A stretch of DNA of 64,000 nt from assembly GCF_021130785.1 (NCBI RefSeq), contig NW_025777432.1, forward strand, positions 1 to 64,000. The letters are read 5' to 3'. The DNA comes from Homalodisca vitripennis. Its lineage: Eukaryota > Arthropoda > Insecta > Hemiptera > Cicadellidae. A model generated the notes under the pieces. It was not told the DNA's origin and searched no databases. It worked only from the letters and a program-made list of their open reading frames with translations. Positions within the stretch are counted from its first letter, which is position 1; each line of letters starts with the position of its first letter. Shown in pieces: positions 45,275 through 57,846 of the stretch. A program made the translations under genes and the position numbers.

Positions 45275-46724
45275 CCAGAAGCAAGGGACAGGTTAACCAA
45301 ATGCGTAATAGCTCCCAAGCAATATGGGCTCATGGCTTTCACTAGCCTGATAGATATTCCATCAGTCCCCACAGCCACTGACGTAATGTTATTCATTATG
45401 CATTTGATCTCACCCTCAGTAACTGGCACAAAATTGAAACCATGCGCTAGATCCTCACAAACATTGTTTCTGTAGAAATTCAGTTTCTCGAGGCTAATCC
45501 CGCTTCCACCACCCATCCCTGCAAAGTACCTGTTGAGGTCATCAGCTGAGAATCTTATATCGTCATTATTACGGTCATTTTCCAGCACTCCACCGGACCG
45601 TAAAACACCCCAGAATGATTTAGAGTCCTTACAATTCAGCTTGTCGTAAAAGTAATTTCGTTTTGCTCTTCTGATGGCGCAGTTCAATTTATTTCGTGCC
45701 TTACAGTACAATGTTCTAGCAGCCGAAACATCACTATCATGCAGTCTGCGTTTGAAATATTTTTTTTCTTTTGTGAGCTCTCTTATCTCGTCACTCCGCC
45801 ATGGGGCTTTCTTCTTGGTGACTCGCTTTCTTGTTAACGGTACGCAGGTGTCAAGCAGTTGGACAATGTAGGTAGTTAACAATTGACTAACTTCCTCGAC
45901 CGAGGTCTTTGTCTCAATATCATCCCAATCAATACGTGACAATAAAGAAACATAAAGAGACACATCGAAATTGGAAAAATTTCGATAAGTTATAAATTTC
46001 TCCTTTGGCCTATAGTTGCCATACCTGATATCACAATATACCAGGTGGTGGTCCGTAATTTGTTTACGTCTTGAATCAAGAATTTTGGACGTATCCACTA
46101 AACCAACTTTAACTATGTCTAGACCTTTATTCACAACAATATGGTCGATCAATGTCGAAGAGCTCTCGGTGACACGAGTGGGCTCTGTTATGAGTTGTAC
46201 CAACCCTAACGATTCATACAGGTTTTTCAGGAATCTACAATCGGCCTTACCAGTATCCATAAGATTTACATTAAGGTCACCCAACAAAACAACATCATCA
46301 ACATCCAACATCTGATCAATAAACAAAGAATACAAAATAGAACTCAGGGTGGAATATATAACACAGGGTGGTTTATATACCACGCACACACACACAGCTT
46401 CTTGTTTCTCAAACTAAACTTGCCACAGATATATTTTAAGCGACTATCAAGATTGTTCAAATAAACCTGCGTCATTTGCAGATGATTTGCAACCTGGAGT
46501 GCCACTCCTCCACCAGCGGCTCCCGGGAGACCCTCAGCGCCCTGTCTGTCCTTGCGCCATAAAGAGTAGCCATCTACAATGAAACAATCTGAGGAAACAT
46601 CTGGAGTCAACCACGTCTCCGAGAGATCAAGAATGTCAAATTTGAAATCATCAATAACCGCACACAGCTCCTGGAAACCTGTGTTCATTGATCTCACATT
46701 TAAGTGCCCTACTCTGGAAAACAA
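45229..46724 (-). pseudogene. Retrotransposon apurinic-type endonuclease and linker to RT
   Basis: The frame at 46344-46724 begins with HLNVRSM and SETWLTPD (the Asn and Glu motifs). The frame at 45229-46395 continues with VVLLGDLNVNLMD (GDxN) and ITDHHLVYCD (catalytic Asp-His), then a 150-residue linker with basic segments leading to RT. The domain nicks target DNA. A frameshift near 46350-46390 separates the two parts. Confidence 0.85.
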
Positions 46725-47461
46725 CTCGCCCCTCTGATGCCGTTTCCCGACTCCTTATGCTGAACAGAGAAGCCTGTGACACCTCAGGAACAGCTCTAAA
46801 GTCGCCAGGAACTGCGGAAACCGGCGAACATCCACCCGGAAAAGTTTTTGTCTCGTGCAAACACCTGAAAATAAAATTCCCGAACCAGAAATTTCCTGCC
46901 CTATTTAAGTGACGACCATCACGAGCAAGGTGATACCCCCTCACCAGGCGGTTCGCGTCAACATAAGTGACATTAAAATTAATGCACATAAATTCTAGCT
47001 GTTCATTAAAATTACAAAGTGGTAGTGGTGCAATGTCTCGCCTAGTTAAAACACTACTCAACATAATGTCAGAAATTGGAAAGTGTTTTTTTTGCGGTAC
47101 TCAACAGGTCCGCCATGCTATGAAGTGCCGCGCGCTTCCCCCAACCGCCATTGTACCCAGGTCGTCCGTTATAACCATCAACAAGATTATTGGTGCCAAC
47201 ATGAATATAAATAATTTTTGGCTGGTTTGGCACATACTTCAAAAGCTTTTGCTTAATATGCTCAATTTTTGCACCTGGATTGATATCTAAGGTGGCCCCA
47301 TTTTTCAAGCAGAGATTCCCAGCATATCGCAACAATGAGTCACCGATGACCAAGACATTCTTTAATGTCCCACCGCCAACCTGCCGATCAGTACCCCGCG
47401 ACCGCTCAGGAGTACAACCCTCACTTACAAGTAATTGTTGGTGTTCACCGTTTGATCCCAT
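46651..47461 (-). pseudogene. SGNH (GDSL-type) esterase domain of retrotransposon ORF1
   Basis: The frame at 47069-47461 has NVLVIGDSLLR (Ser42 in the GDS block) and IIYIHVGTNNL (GxxN block). The frame at 46651-47064 has LARDGRHLNRAG, giving the Asp and His of block V. All catalytic blocks are present across two frames split near 47065. ORF1 esterases are known in CR1-like elements; their substrate is uncertain, with a membrane or lipid role proposed. The 3' end overlaps the start of the endonuclease frame. Confidence 0.78.
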
Positions 47462-47561
47462 TACAGAACATGCATAGGGTGAGGCCCTCTACATTTGCCC
47501 TCAGTCGTTTTATTCGCTTAAAACTATTTCTAGACTGCGATTTCTGTTTAGGTTTTTCTCT

Positions 47562-48602
47562 CTATACACCCGATACATGTTTAATAACTCTAATATCATT
47601 TTCACATGTTATATTATTTGAACCATCTAAAACATGATAACGATTTCTACATAGCGGCCCAGGCCTCTTTTTTACACAGTATGTTTGGGATTTATGACTA
47701 GTAGTCTTATTTCGCTTTAGTTTGACAACATTCCATTCACTGGGATCTAAATTGTATGACTCATAGTTTTGGCTATTTTTACATTCAGGTTGTGTTTTAC
47801 TTAAATCTACAGTTCTATTTACATTATTTACAGGCAATGATTCAACCTTGCTAGGGCTTGCACAACTCAGCAGGGGTAGCACCAAAGAACCATCAGACAG
47901 TCTGTCACTAGACTCCTTGTCAGCAGTAAAGTCCGGCGTGAAGAAGTTCCTGTACCAGTCCATGAAAGAACATTGAGACGTGGGCCCCCGAGCACAAAAC
48001 CCCTCAGTTACAAGTCTAGTGTTCACTAGCACACTTATACCGCATTCAAAACTGTTCTTTTGTTGCATACAGCTAATTTCAGTAAAGTTACATTTTTCCA
48101 CCCCCAACTTTGAGGCCGTTAACTTAGCAGATAAATTATTTGACTGGTTTAGGGAATCAAAATGATAAGCTGCTCCCTCAGCAACATCCACAAATAACAA
48201 ACTCCAGTGCGTCCCTGAGTCGTCTTTCAGGGTCGCGACGTTGTTACTAACACAACAGAAAACATAATGCGAAGATGAAAGGGACACCTGCGACAGAAGC
48301 GCATTAGCATCATCTTCTGCCCCCAATTTTACCATCTGAACAAGATTTGGGCCCAAAAATAAGATTTTACAAGGTAGATTAGAAAAGGCTTTTGCAAATG
48401 TTTCAAAGTATGAGTCTAGGACTCTATCGTCTACCCATCTATTCATTAGCCACGTCCCGGCTTCTGCCGATTTTAGATGATTTTTCAATGTATTTACCAA
48501 AGAGGATAAATCTGCGTGCTTTCTGTTTAACTCATCAATGTTACAATTAAGTTGTTTAATTAACATATCTTTTTCGGACTGCAAAATACATATACAAGGC
48601 AA
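47562..48602 (-). CDS. Ulp1/SENP-like cysteine protease domain with coiled coil, retrotransposon ORF1 part
   Basis: The 346-codon frame is open throughout. Residues 8-46 predict a coiled coil (LIKQLNCNIDELNRKHADL). Residues about 50-230 form a clan-CE protease: His132 in GTHWSLLFVD, Asp149 in YHFDSLN, Gln181 and Cys187 in MQQKNSFECGISV. The Gln-to-Cys spacing is the same as in human SENP proteases. The C-terminal third is basic and Ser-rich, and the frame ends at a stop after which the same frame continues basic (KRIKRLR) towards the esterase. The listed start is a TTG next to the 93-bp array; the true start is not clear. Substrate could be SUMO, NEDD8 or a self-cleavage site. Confidence 0.72.
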   Translation of the reverse strand: MPCICILQSEKDMLIKQLNCNIDELNRKHADLSSLVNTLKNHLKSAEAGTWLMNRWVDDRVLDSYFETFAKAFSNLPCKILFLGPNLVQMVKLGAEDDANALLSQVSLSSSHYVFCCVSNNVATLKDDSGTHWSLLFVDVAEGAAYHFDSLNQSNNLSAKLTASKLGVEKCNFTEISCMQQKNSFECGISVLVNTRLVTEGFCARGPTSQCSFMDWYRNFFTPDFTADKESSDRLSDGSLVLPLLSCASPSKVESLPVNNVNRTVDLSKTQPECKNSQNYESYNLDPSEWNVVKLKRNKTTSHKSQTYCVKKRPGPLCRNRYHVLDGSNNITCENDIRVIKHVSGV

Positions 48603-49555
48603 GTGTAGGCATCGTCATGCTTCACGTTACAGTCTACGCATAGGGCTAGCTGATCAGTATTTATGGTGAAATGAAGTGTGTAATATACAAGGCAAGTGTA
48701 GGCCTCGTCATTCTTCACGTTACAGACTTCGAATAGGGCTAACTGATCAGTATTTATGGTAAAATGAAGTGTGTAATATTCAAGGCAAGAGTACGCCTCG
48801 TCAATGCTTCACGTTACAGACTTCGCATAGGCTAGCTGATCAGTATTTATGGTGAAATGAAGTGTGTAATATACAATGCCAGAGTACGCCTCACTATGCT
48901 TCACGTTACAGTCTACGCATAGGGCTAGCTGATCAGTATTAATGGTGAAATGAAGTGTGTAATATACAAGGCAAGTGTAGGCCTCGTCATGCTTCACGTT
49001 ACAGACTTCGCATAGGGCTAGCTGATCAGTATTTATGGTAAAATGAAGTGTGTAATATTCAAGGCAAGAGTACGCCTCGTCATGCTTCACGTTACAGACT
49101 TCGCATAGGGCTAGCTGATCAGTATTTATGGTGAAATGAAGTGTGTAATATTCAAGGCAAGTGTAGGCCTCGTCATGCTTCACGTTACAGACTTCGCATA
49201 GGGCTAGCTGATCAGTATTTATGGTGAAATGAAGTGTGTAATATACAAGGCAAGTGTTGGCCTCGTCATGCTTCACGTTACAGACTTCGCATAGGGCTAA
49301 CTGATCAGTATTTATGGTGAAATGAAGTGTGTAATATTCAAGGCAAGAGTACGCCTCGTCATGCTTCACGTTACAGACTTCGCATAGAACTAGCTGATCA
49401 GTATTTATGGTGAAATGAAGTGTGTAATATACAAGGCAAGAGTACGCCTCACCGTGCTTCACGTTACAGACTTCGCATAGGGCTAACTGATCAGTATTTA
49501 TGGTGAAATGAAGTGTGTAATATTCAAGGCAAGAGTACGCCTCGCAGTGCTTCAC
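48603..49555. repeat. 93-bp tandem array abutting the retrotransposon 5' side
   Basis: About ten head-to-tail 93-bp units, marked by CTGATCAGTATTTATGGT and CTTCACGTTACAGACTTCGC. Because 93 is divisible by three, a 248-codon minus-strand frame with a 31-residue repeat crosses it. The array ends exactly where the ORF1 frame begins. Confidence 0.93.
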
Positions 49556-50215
49556 TCTATTAGCTTCCCTGAGGTTGCTTGTAAAGTTACAAACCTTGAG
49601 TTTATTTCATTATTGAGATATTGAGAACTTTTTTGGCAAGGAGTTGTTCTACCATAAAATTGTGATACCGAAATGGATAGAGGTAAGATATGGACTGAAA
49701 TACATTTTTTGCAGGTCCTCGACTCATAGGCTTTACTAAATTTATGCCAATGTTTTTTAATTGTACATTTCAGCATTACACACATATACAATGTGTAAAT
49801 AAGGCTTGATACGCCTGGATATATTCAAAATGGATAGTGATGTGAATGTAAAAACTTCACCATACCTACTAAAGTGCGTTTATGAACATTTTGAAGGATA
49901 AATTATTTCCAACATTTTTAAAAGGGGGTGGAAGGAGTTACTTTAATTTTCAAATTGCAACATCTATCTTGTAACATCATTTGATATGTTCATTTAAAGG
50001 AAACAAAATGAAGTCAATAAACCATATGTACGATGTTTCTAGCAAAACGTATGGGCAAATAACTCCTTAAATCTAAGGGAGTATAATAAGTCCTGACACG
50101 TCTCTATATATTTAAAACGGATGGAGATATCAATGTTCAACCCTACGAGACATTTGAAATTTCACTTTTAGATTTTTTTAAGGCTAAAATAAATTTCTCC
50201 TCTTTTCAAAGGGAG
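49556..50215. other. Non-coding spacer between arrays
   Basis: AT-rich DNA. Two related segments, near 49802-49835 and 50085-50125 (CTTGATACGCCTGGATATAT / CCTGACACGTCTCTATATAT), suggest an older diverged duplication. Confidence 0.45.
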
Positions 50216-50217
50216 GT

Positions 50218-50267
<50 letters not shown>

Positions 50268-50359
50268 TCGGTGGTTATTCATGCGAATATTTAGACAATG
50301 AAATTAATCTTAGTGGTGCTCCACAGTGCCGTACGTTGAGTTTCTTACTGCGAACTGTG

Positions 50360-50426
<67 letters not shown>

Positions 50427-50522
50427 TCGGTGGTTATTCATGCGAATATTTAGACAATGAAATTAATCTTAGTGGTGCTCCACAGTGCCGTACGTTGAGT
50501 TTCTTACTGCGAACTGTGAACA

Positions 50523-50579
<57 letters not shown>

Positions 50580-50675
50580 TCGGTGGTTATTCATGCGAAT
50601 ATTTAGACAATGAAATTAATCTTAGTGGTGCTCCACAGTGCCGTACGTTGAGTTTCTTACTGCGAACTGTGAACA

Positions 50676-50730
<55 letters not shown>

Positions 50731-50822
50731 TCGGTGGTTATTCATGCGAATATTTAGACAATGAAATTAATCTTAGTGGTGCTCCACAGTGCCGTACGTT
50801 GAGTTTCTTACTGCGAACTGTG

Positions 50823-50879
<57 letters not shown>

Positions 50880-50975
50880 TCGGTGGTTATTCATGCGAAT
50901 ATTTAGACAATGAAATTAATCTTAGTGGTGCTCCACAGTGCCGTACGTTGAGTTTCTTACTGCGAACTGTGAACA

Positions 50976-51030
<55 letters not shown>

Positions 51031-51122
51031 TCGGTGGTTATTCATGCGAATATTTAGACAATGAAATTAATCTTAGTGGTGCTCCACAGTGCCGTACGTT
51101 GAGTTTCTTACTGCGAACTGTG

Positions 51123-51159
<37 letters not shown>

Positions 51160-51251
51160 TCGGTGGTTATTCATGCGAATATTTAGACAATGAAATTAAT
51201 CTTAGTGGTGCTCCACAGTGCCGTACGTTGAGTTTCTTACTGCGAACTGTG

Positions 51252-51308
<57 letters not shown>

Positions 51309-51400
51309 TCGGTGGTTATTCATGCGAATATTTAGACAATGAAATTAATCTTAGTGGTGCTCCACAGTGCCGTACGTTGAGTTTCTTACTGCGAACTGTG

Positions 51401-51436
<36 letters not shown>

Positions 51437-51677
51437 ACAAACACACACATATTCGGTGGTTATTCATGCGAATATTTTAGACAATGAAATTAATCTTAGT
51501 GGTGCTCCACAGTGCCGTACGTTGAGTTTCTTACTGCGAACTGTGAAACACACACACACCACACACACACACACACAATATTCGGTGGTTATTCATGCGA
51601 ATATTTAGACAATGAAATTAATCTTAGTGGTGCTCCACAGTGCCGTACGTTGAGTTTCTTACTGCGAACTGTGAACA

Positions 51678-51742
<65 letters not shown>

Positions 51743-51834
51743 TCGGTGGTTATTCATGCGAATATTTAGACAATGAAATTAATCTTAGTGGTGCTCCACA
51801 GTGCCGTACGTTGAGTTTCTTACTGCGAACTGTG

Positions 51835-51889
<55 letters not shown>

Positions 51890-51982
51890 TCGGTGGTTAT
51901 TCATGCGAATATTTAGACAATGAAATTAATCTTAGTGGTGCTCCACAGTGCCGTACGTTGAGTTTTCTTACTGCGAACTGTG

Positions 51983-52031
<49 letters not shown>

Positions 52032-52123
52032 TCGGTGGTTATTCATGCAAATATTTAGACAATGAAATTAATCTTAGTGGTGCTCCACAGTGCCGTACGT
52101 TGAGTTTCTTACTGCGAACTGTG

Positions 52124-52188
<65 letters not shown>

Positions 52189-52280
52189 TCGGTGGTTATT
52201 CATGCAAATATTTAGACAATGAAATTAATCTTAGTGGTGCTCCACAGTGCCGTACGTTGAGTTTCTTACTGCGAACTGTG

Positions 52281-52335
<55 letters not shown>

Positions 52336-52427
52336 TCGGTGGTTATTCATGCGAATATTTAGACAATGAAATTAATCTTAGTGGTGCTCCACAGTGCCGT
52401 ACGTTGAGTTTCTTACTGCGAACTGTG

Positions 52428-52486
<59 letters not shown>

Positions 52487-52578
52487 TCGGTGGTTATTCA
52501 TGCAAATATTTAGACAATGAAATTAATCTTAGTGGTGCTCCACAGTGCCGTACGTTGAGTTTCTTACTGCGAACTGTG

Positions 52579-52645
<67 letters not shown>

Positions 52646-52737
52646 TCGGTGGTTATTCATGCAAATATTTAGACAATGAAATTAATCTTAGTGGTGCTCC
52701 ACAGTGCCGTACGTTGAGTTTCTTACTGCGAACTGTG

Positions 52738-52798
<61 letters not shown>

Positions 52799-52890
52799 TC
52801 GGTGGTTATTCATGCGAATATTTAGACAATGAAATTAATCTTAGTGGTGCTCCACAGTGCCGTACGTTGAGTTTCTTACTGCGAACTGTG

Positions 52891-52943
<53 letters not shown>

Positions 52944-53035
52944 TCGGTGGTTATTCATGCGAATATTTAGACAATGAAATTAATCTTAGTGGTGCTCCAC
53001 AGTGCCGTACGTTGAGTTTCTTACTGCGAACTGTG

Positions 53036-53090
<55 letters not shown>

Positions 53091-53149
53091 TCGGTGGTTA
53101 TTCATGCGAATATTTAGACAATGAAATTAATCTTAGTGGTGCTCCACAG
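50216..53149. repeat. Composite array: (CA)n plus a 90-bp constant segment, 20 copies
   Basis: The constant part TTCGGTGGTTATTCATGCGA ... TTTCTTACTGCGAACTGTG recurs 20 times, from 50267 to 53090. Copies are separated by (CA)n tracts of varying length. The last copy is not followed by CA but continues into a plausible coding exon at 53150. His/Thr-rich frames inside are by-products. Confidence 0.93.
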
Positions 53150-53337
53150 TGCCGTACGTTGAGTTTCTTACTGCGAACCTCACATTCAACGTGTTGTACG
53201 AGTACGATATCCAGGCGATGTTCGCTTGTGCACATTTGCATGTAAACTATGTCCTGCTGCAAGATTTCCGTTCACCCCTTTACGTCCAAGTTGTAAAGCT
53301 GCCGGGCAGTAAAACGCTCCCTGTCCAGTTCCCATAG
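53150..53337 (+). CDS. Possible 3'-terminal exon of an unidentified host gene
   Basis: After an acceptor-like GCTCCACAG, an open frame reads PYVEFLTANLTFNVLYEYDI and continues with HLHVNYVLLQDFRSPLYVQVVKLPGSK to a TAG at 53335-53337. The composition is protein-like, more GC-rich than its surroundings and free of repeats. No family is recognised and no upstream exon was found. An AATAAA occurs near 53594. Confidence 0.4.
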
Positions 53338-54852
53338 ATTTCTCTTTTATACATTGTGACATATCTAATGAAATTATCCTATATGCATTATTTAAGTACT
53401 TCAAAACAATATGCAATATTTCATACAATTGATAAAATTTTATCTTAAATCTATTTTCAAACTATTTTTTAAAATTAACAATTAATATACAGATTTTATT
53501 CATTAATAATTATCTACAGTTTTTTTAACATATTGCTTATAGAGATTTGCAGACAAATTTTATTTTGAGATATCGTAAGGACAGACAGACAGAAATAAAA
53601 CTTTCCTACCCCTACGAGTTCTTCGCTTTCGTTCAGCCAACAAATATTACAATTAAATGACTTATGGTTTGGAATACAAATTATATACATGGAGTCCCAG
53701 AACTTTCTACCAAAATTAACAGGTAGTGTTCCTAGATCATAGTCAAACCTAACTCAATCCAATGATACCAACGTTAAGAAATCGGTTGGTAAATAAGAGA
53801 TATAATGCGCCTTTAAAAAGCCCAATACTAAACAATATCCACTATCATTACGTAACTGCACTGTCTATGAGCCACAAAATCCACCTGTATTAATTATAGT
53901 TGTTCGAATCTGCTGATTATAACATTACATATTTGAACTTTGTTCATAGTATCCATACATATTGGAGGACTTAGGTTTTGTATCAAAATACAAAACCTAT
54001 AAATACAATATAAATGTTAGTTACCTAAAAATATACACTCTATAAATTTGAATGTTTTTTAAATCTAAGGTTGTAAAAATTAAATTTTTACATTTTGTGC
54101 AAACTTTACAGATACGGTTTAAGATGTGCAATCAATCTATCTATAGTAATATTGAACATGGATTGATATTATTATGAATATTAGACTTGCACTGTTTATC
54201 TATAAGCAAGAATTGAGCTTTATATTAAAAATAATTTTGTAACGTATGGTACTATAAGAAATTTATAAATTCATTAGAAGTCCTATGTAAATAAACTATT
54301 TGTGTACTAATAGGTGCACTTAGATAATATCAGCTATTTAAACCAGAAATAATTACGTTAGGCATAGATTGTGCCTCATTTCTAAAATTTCAATTTATCT
54401 GAAATCATCATATTTATATTTTTTATACGTTTTAAAAATAATATGATAAGTTAACAGTGTGCAACTCATGGATTAAAAAGCAAGGAATAAAACAGAATAT
54501 CAGAAAAATGGGTGGCGATACAGGAGTAGTCCACCAATCAGAGGACAACGAACACAGGACAATGGTGCAATTGAGGTCAATCCACGACAATGGCACGGAG
54601 GAGAGAGAAAGATTGGCGCAATCACTTACCTGTTGCTGTGAAATGTTACACGGTTTTATATTGTCTACGATAAACAAGAAATTGAATTTCCTGTCTTTTA
54701 AACGATCGAATCCTTACATATACTTTTAACACCATCCATCCTAATTCGTCGACATATGTGTAATAAGATTAAAAGTTGTATTAGGGTCATATTGCTTTAG
54801 AAACTAACAGTTCTTGAGGATAGAGAAATCCCTTGCCGTCGGTTTTTCAAGT
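53338..54852. other. AT-rich non-coding DNA
   Basis: No gene seen. On the minus strand near 54630-54680 a TATAAAA is followed by CAACAG|GTAAGT, which could be a promoter with a short leader exon and splice donor. Confidence 0.35.
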
Positions 54853-55410
54853 AAGGATCTCTGAGCGTTGGAGATCACGAACGGCCTCGTGTACTGGATC
54901 TTCTGTTACATGAGGACAGGTGGAAGGATTCCTCACCATTCGTTCCCCAAAGTAAGGATCTCTGAGCGTTGGAGATCACGAACGGCCTCGTGTACTGGAT
55001 CTTCTGTTACAGGAGGACAGGTGGAAGGATTCATCACCATTCGTTCCCCAAAGTAAGGATCTCTGAGCGTTGGAGATCACGAACGGCCTCGTGTACTGGA
55101 TCTTCTGTTACAGGAGGACAGGTGGAAGGATTCCTCACCATTCGTTCCCCAAAGTAAGGATCTCTGAGCGTTGGAGATCATGAACGGCCTCGTGTACTGG
55201 ATCTTCTGTTACAGGAAGACAGGTGGAAGGATTCCTTACCATTCGTTCCACAAGGTAAGGAGAACGGCCTCGTGTACACTGGATATTCTGTTACATGAGG
55301 ACAGGTGGAAGGATTCCTGAACATTTACTCCCCAAAGTAAGGATCTCTGAGCGTTGTTGGAAATCACGAATTGTCTCGTGTACAGCATCTTCTGTTATAG
55401 GAGGAGAGGT
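54853..55410. repeat. 101-bp tandem array, about five units
   Basis: TAAGGATCTCTGAGCGTTGG recurs at 101-bp steps. The first four units are very similar, the fifth has a deletion and the last is diverged. Confidence 0.92.
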
Positions 55411-56534
55411 GGGAAATACTCCGGACATGTCTTCATTCTGAGTGAAATATTTTGAAACTCCACTTTGTAACGTTTAAATTGAATACAGTTCTATGAAAAT
55501 TGGGAAATTTAACTTAATGTTGAGGCGAAACGTAATTTTCTCCAACTAAAGATAAACGACTGGGAGGCTGACGTAGGATAGAAAGTCGGAGTTTACATCA
55601 AACTGCCATTCAAGGAACAGTCAGGATTATTATTTCTTGACTCTGTTGTCTTAAAATCGACTGCTTAAACCTGTAGATTAGGTATTGAGCAAACTCATTT
55701 CAGTATTTAAGGAGGAAAGATTAGTCTTAGATGTACCCCACGAACATTATAAAAGAGATTAGATTCGTTAGAGATTTTCAGAGTATTGCTGCAGTTTTTA
55801 ACTTGACTCTGAACTTGCAGTTACTGAGGAATAATTTGCTTCATCGGCCCATTTTTTTACGCTTTCAGTTGATATAAAGACTTCAGACCGATACACGTAC
55901 TGCAGAAAGTTCATAACGTAAGATGTAAGCTACCGATTGCATTATGTTCTTTTTAATGTACGTCATCGCATATAATTATTGGCCAGCATTTAAACATACT
56001 TTGTAACGTACTATTTTTATTTTCTTCCCCATAAAATAAAATAATATATTTTAAATAAATGCTCTCTATAGATAGGGCAACCAAGATTTCCTTAATATCT
56101 TAATATTAACTATATAATCCTACAATCTTACAGTTTTAAAAATAAAGATTAAAAGACTCTAGAATTCTAATATTGTTACATTTTTAAGTGCTGTTCTGAT
56201 TGAAATGTGTTTAAAACATTAAAAATCTAAATACATTAGTGACAAGTTTCATGTAGTCACTGTAAAAATTAAAAAATAAGAAAAACTTAATAAAACATAA
56301 TAACAACGTGTTTTAGACGCCACAAAATTGTATTGGAGGTAGGCTAATATCGGATTTCAATCTGTTCATATGATTTATTTTTAGTTACTCGTAGACCACA
56401 TTAGGAGATTTTGAGAAGGTGTTCTAATCAATATTGAGTAAAGCTCCTATACTTGCTCAGTCATCACTCGGAACTAATATAGGAATGTAACGTATATAAA
56501 AGTAAGTTTAAGTTCAGACAGTGCTTTGAGATTG
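55411..56534. other. AT-rich non-coding DNA, no gene seen
   Basis: No repeat or protein family recognised. Confidence 0.45.
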
Positions 56535-57345
56535 TATAGTTCTCCGTCCATCATCTAACCAGCCACCGTCCACCGGTCTGTCCATCTTCTAACCACCCGC
56601 CCGTCCGCCGGTCTGTCCATCATCTAACCGTCCGTCCGTCCGCAGGTCTTTCCATCATCTAACCACCCGCCCGTCCACCGGTCTGTCCACATCTAACCAG
56701 CCACCCGTCCGCCGGTCTTTCCATCATCTAACCACCCGCCCGTTCGCCGGTCTGTCCATCTTCTAACTACCCGTCCGTCCGTCAGTCTATCCATCATCTA
56801 ACCACCCGCCCGTCCGCCGGTCTGTCCAACATGTAACCACCCGCCCGTTCGCCGGTCTGTCCATCTTCTAACCACCCGTCCGTCCGTCAGTCTGTCCATC
56901 ATCTAACCACCCGCCCGTCCGCCGGTCTGTCCAACATGTAACCACCCGCCCGTTCGCCGGTCTGTCTATCTTCTAACCACCCGTCCGTCCGTCAGTCTGT
57001 CCATCATCTAACTACCCGCCCGTCCACCAGTCTGTCCAACACCTAACCACCTGCCCGTCCGCCGGTCTGTCCAACATGTAACCACCGCCCGTCCACCGGT
57101 CTGTCCATCTTCTAACCACAAGCCCGTCCGCCGGTCTGTCCATCTTCTAGCCAGCAACCCGTCCACCGGTCTGTCCATATTCTAACCACCCGCCGGTATG
57201 TCCATCATCTAACCAGCCACCCGTCCGTCCACCGATCTGTCCATCTTCTAACCAGCCGCCCGTTCGCCGGTCTGTCCAACATGTAACCAGCCGCCCGTCC
57301 GCCGGTCTGTCCAACATCTAACCACCCGCCCGTCCGCCGGAAAAA
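56535..57345. repeat. 35-bp GC-rich minisatellite
   Basis: About 22 units of GTCTGTCCATCATCTAACCA plus CCCGCCCGTCCGCCG, with frequent substitutions and small deletions. It stands out as a C-rich island on the plus strand. Confidence 0.92.
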
Positions 57346-57846
57346 TGTTCAAGGTGTTTTTTCTCAAGATAACTCACTAACCAGAACCTGTTAAATTAAT
57401 TACCACGAAAAGCCTAGCCTGTAATTAATTACTCCACTTGATTTACATAATTTTTTGTAATAGTTTGAATTTAGAAAGTGTTAATACTCTGACAAGGATC
57501 CAGAACAGTGCTGTAAGAATGTCGCAAAATTGTTTAAGTTTCATCCACTAAGGAGTACCATTTTATTCAATCTGTCTAGATACAAATGCCATATTGTTCG
57601 TGTTATAAAGTCACATGATTGAGCACGGTATACGACAGGAGAGCCCGCTCAGCTGCCGCAAGTCTCTTGCTGTCCAGTCTGAAGGAAAGTGGTCACAAAA
57701 CAAAGTATGGTCACTCCATAAACCTAAACAAATGTAATTTCTTTTTATAAGTATATAATTATATAGCAGTTAGTAAATATAGTAGTTAGTAGTAAATTGA
57801 AATTGATCTAATTCTTTTTGTTAATCAAAGTACTAACGTTAAAAAA
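57346..57846. other. AT-rich spacer, no gene seen
   Basis: No open frame or repeat of note. Confidence 0.45.

Larger units (their letters stand above)
43896..48602 (-). mobile_element. CR1-like non-LTR retrotransposon, frameshifted
   Basis: In minus-strand order: coiled coil and Ulp1-type protease, SGNH esterase, apurinic endonuclease, reverse transcriptase and C-terminal region. An esterase in ORF1 is a known trait of CR1-clade elements. The parts occupy different frames, so the copy is dead, but all domains are well preserved. No target duplication was found. A 93-bp tandem array abuts the 5' side. Confidence 0.82.

Noticed and set aside
48809..49555. 248-codon frame made of a 31-residue repeat with conserved cysteines
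   Set aside because: The 93-bp unit length is a multiple of three, so openness follows from the tandem structure. No independent sign of coding was seen.
50336..53245. Many long plus-strand frames rich in alternating Thr and His
   Set aside because: They are translations of (CA)n tracts within the composite array, not genes.
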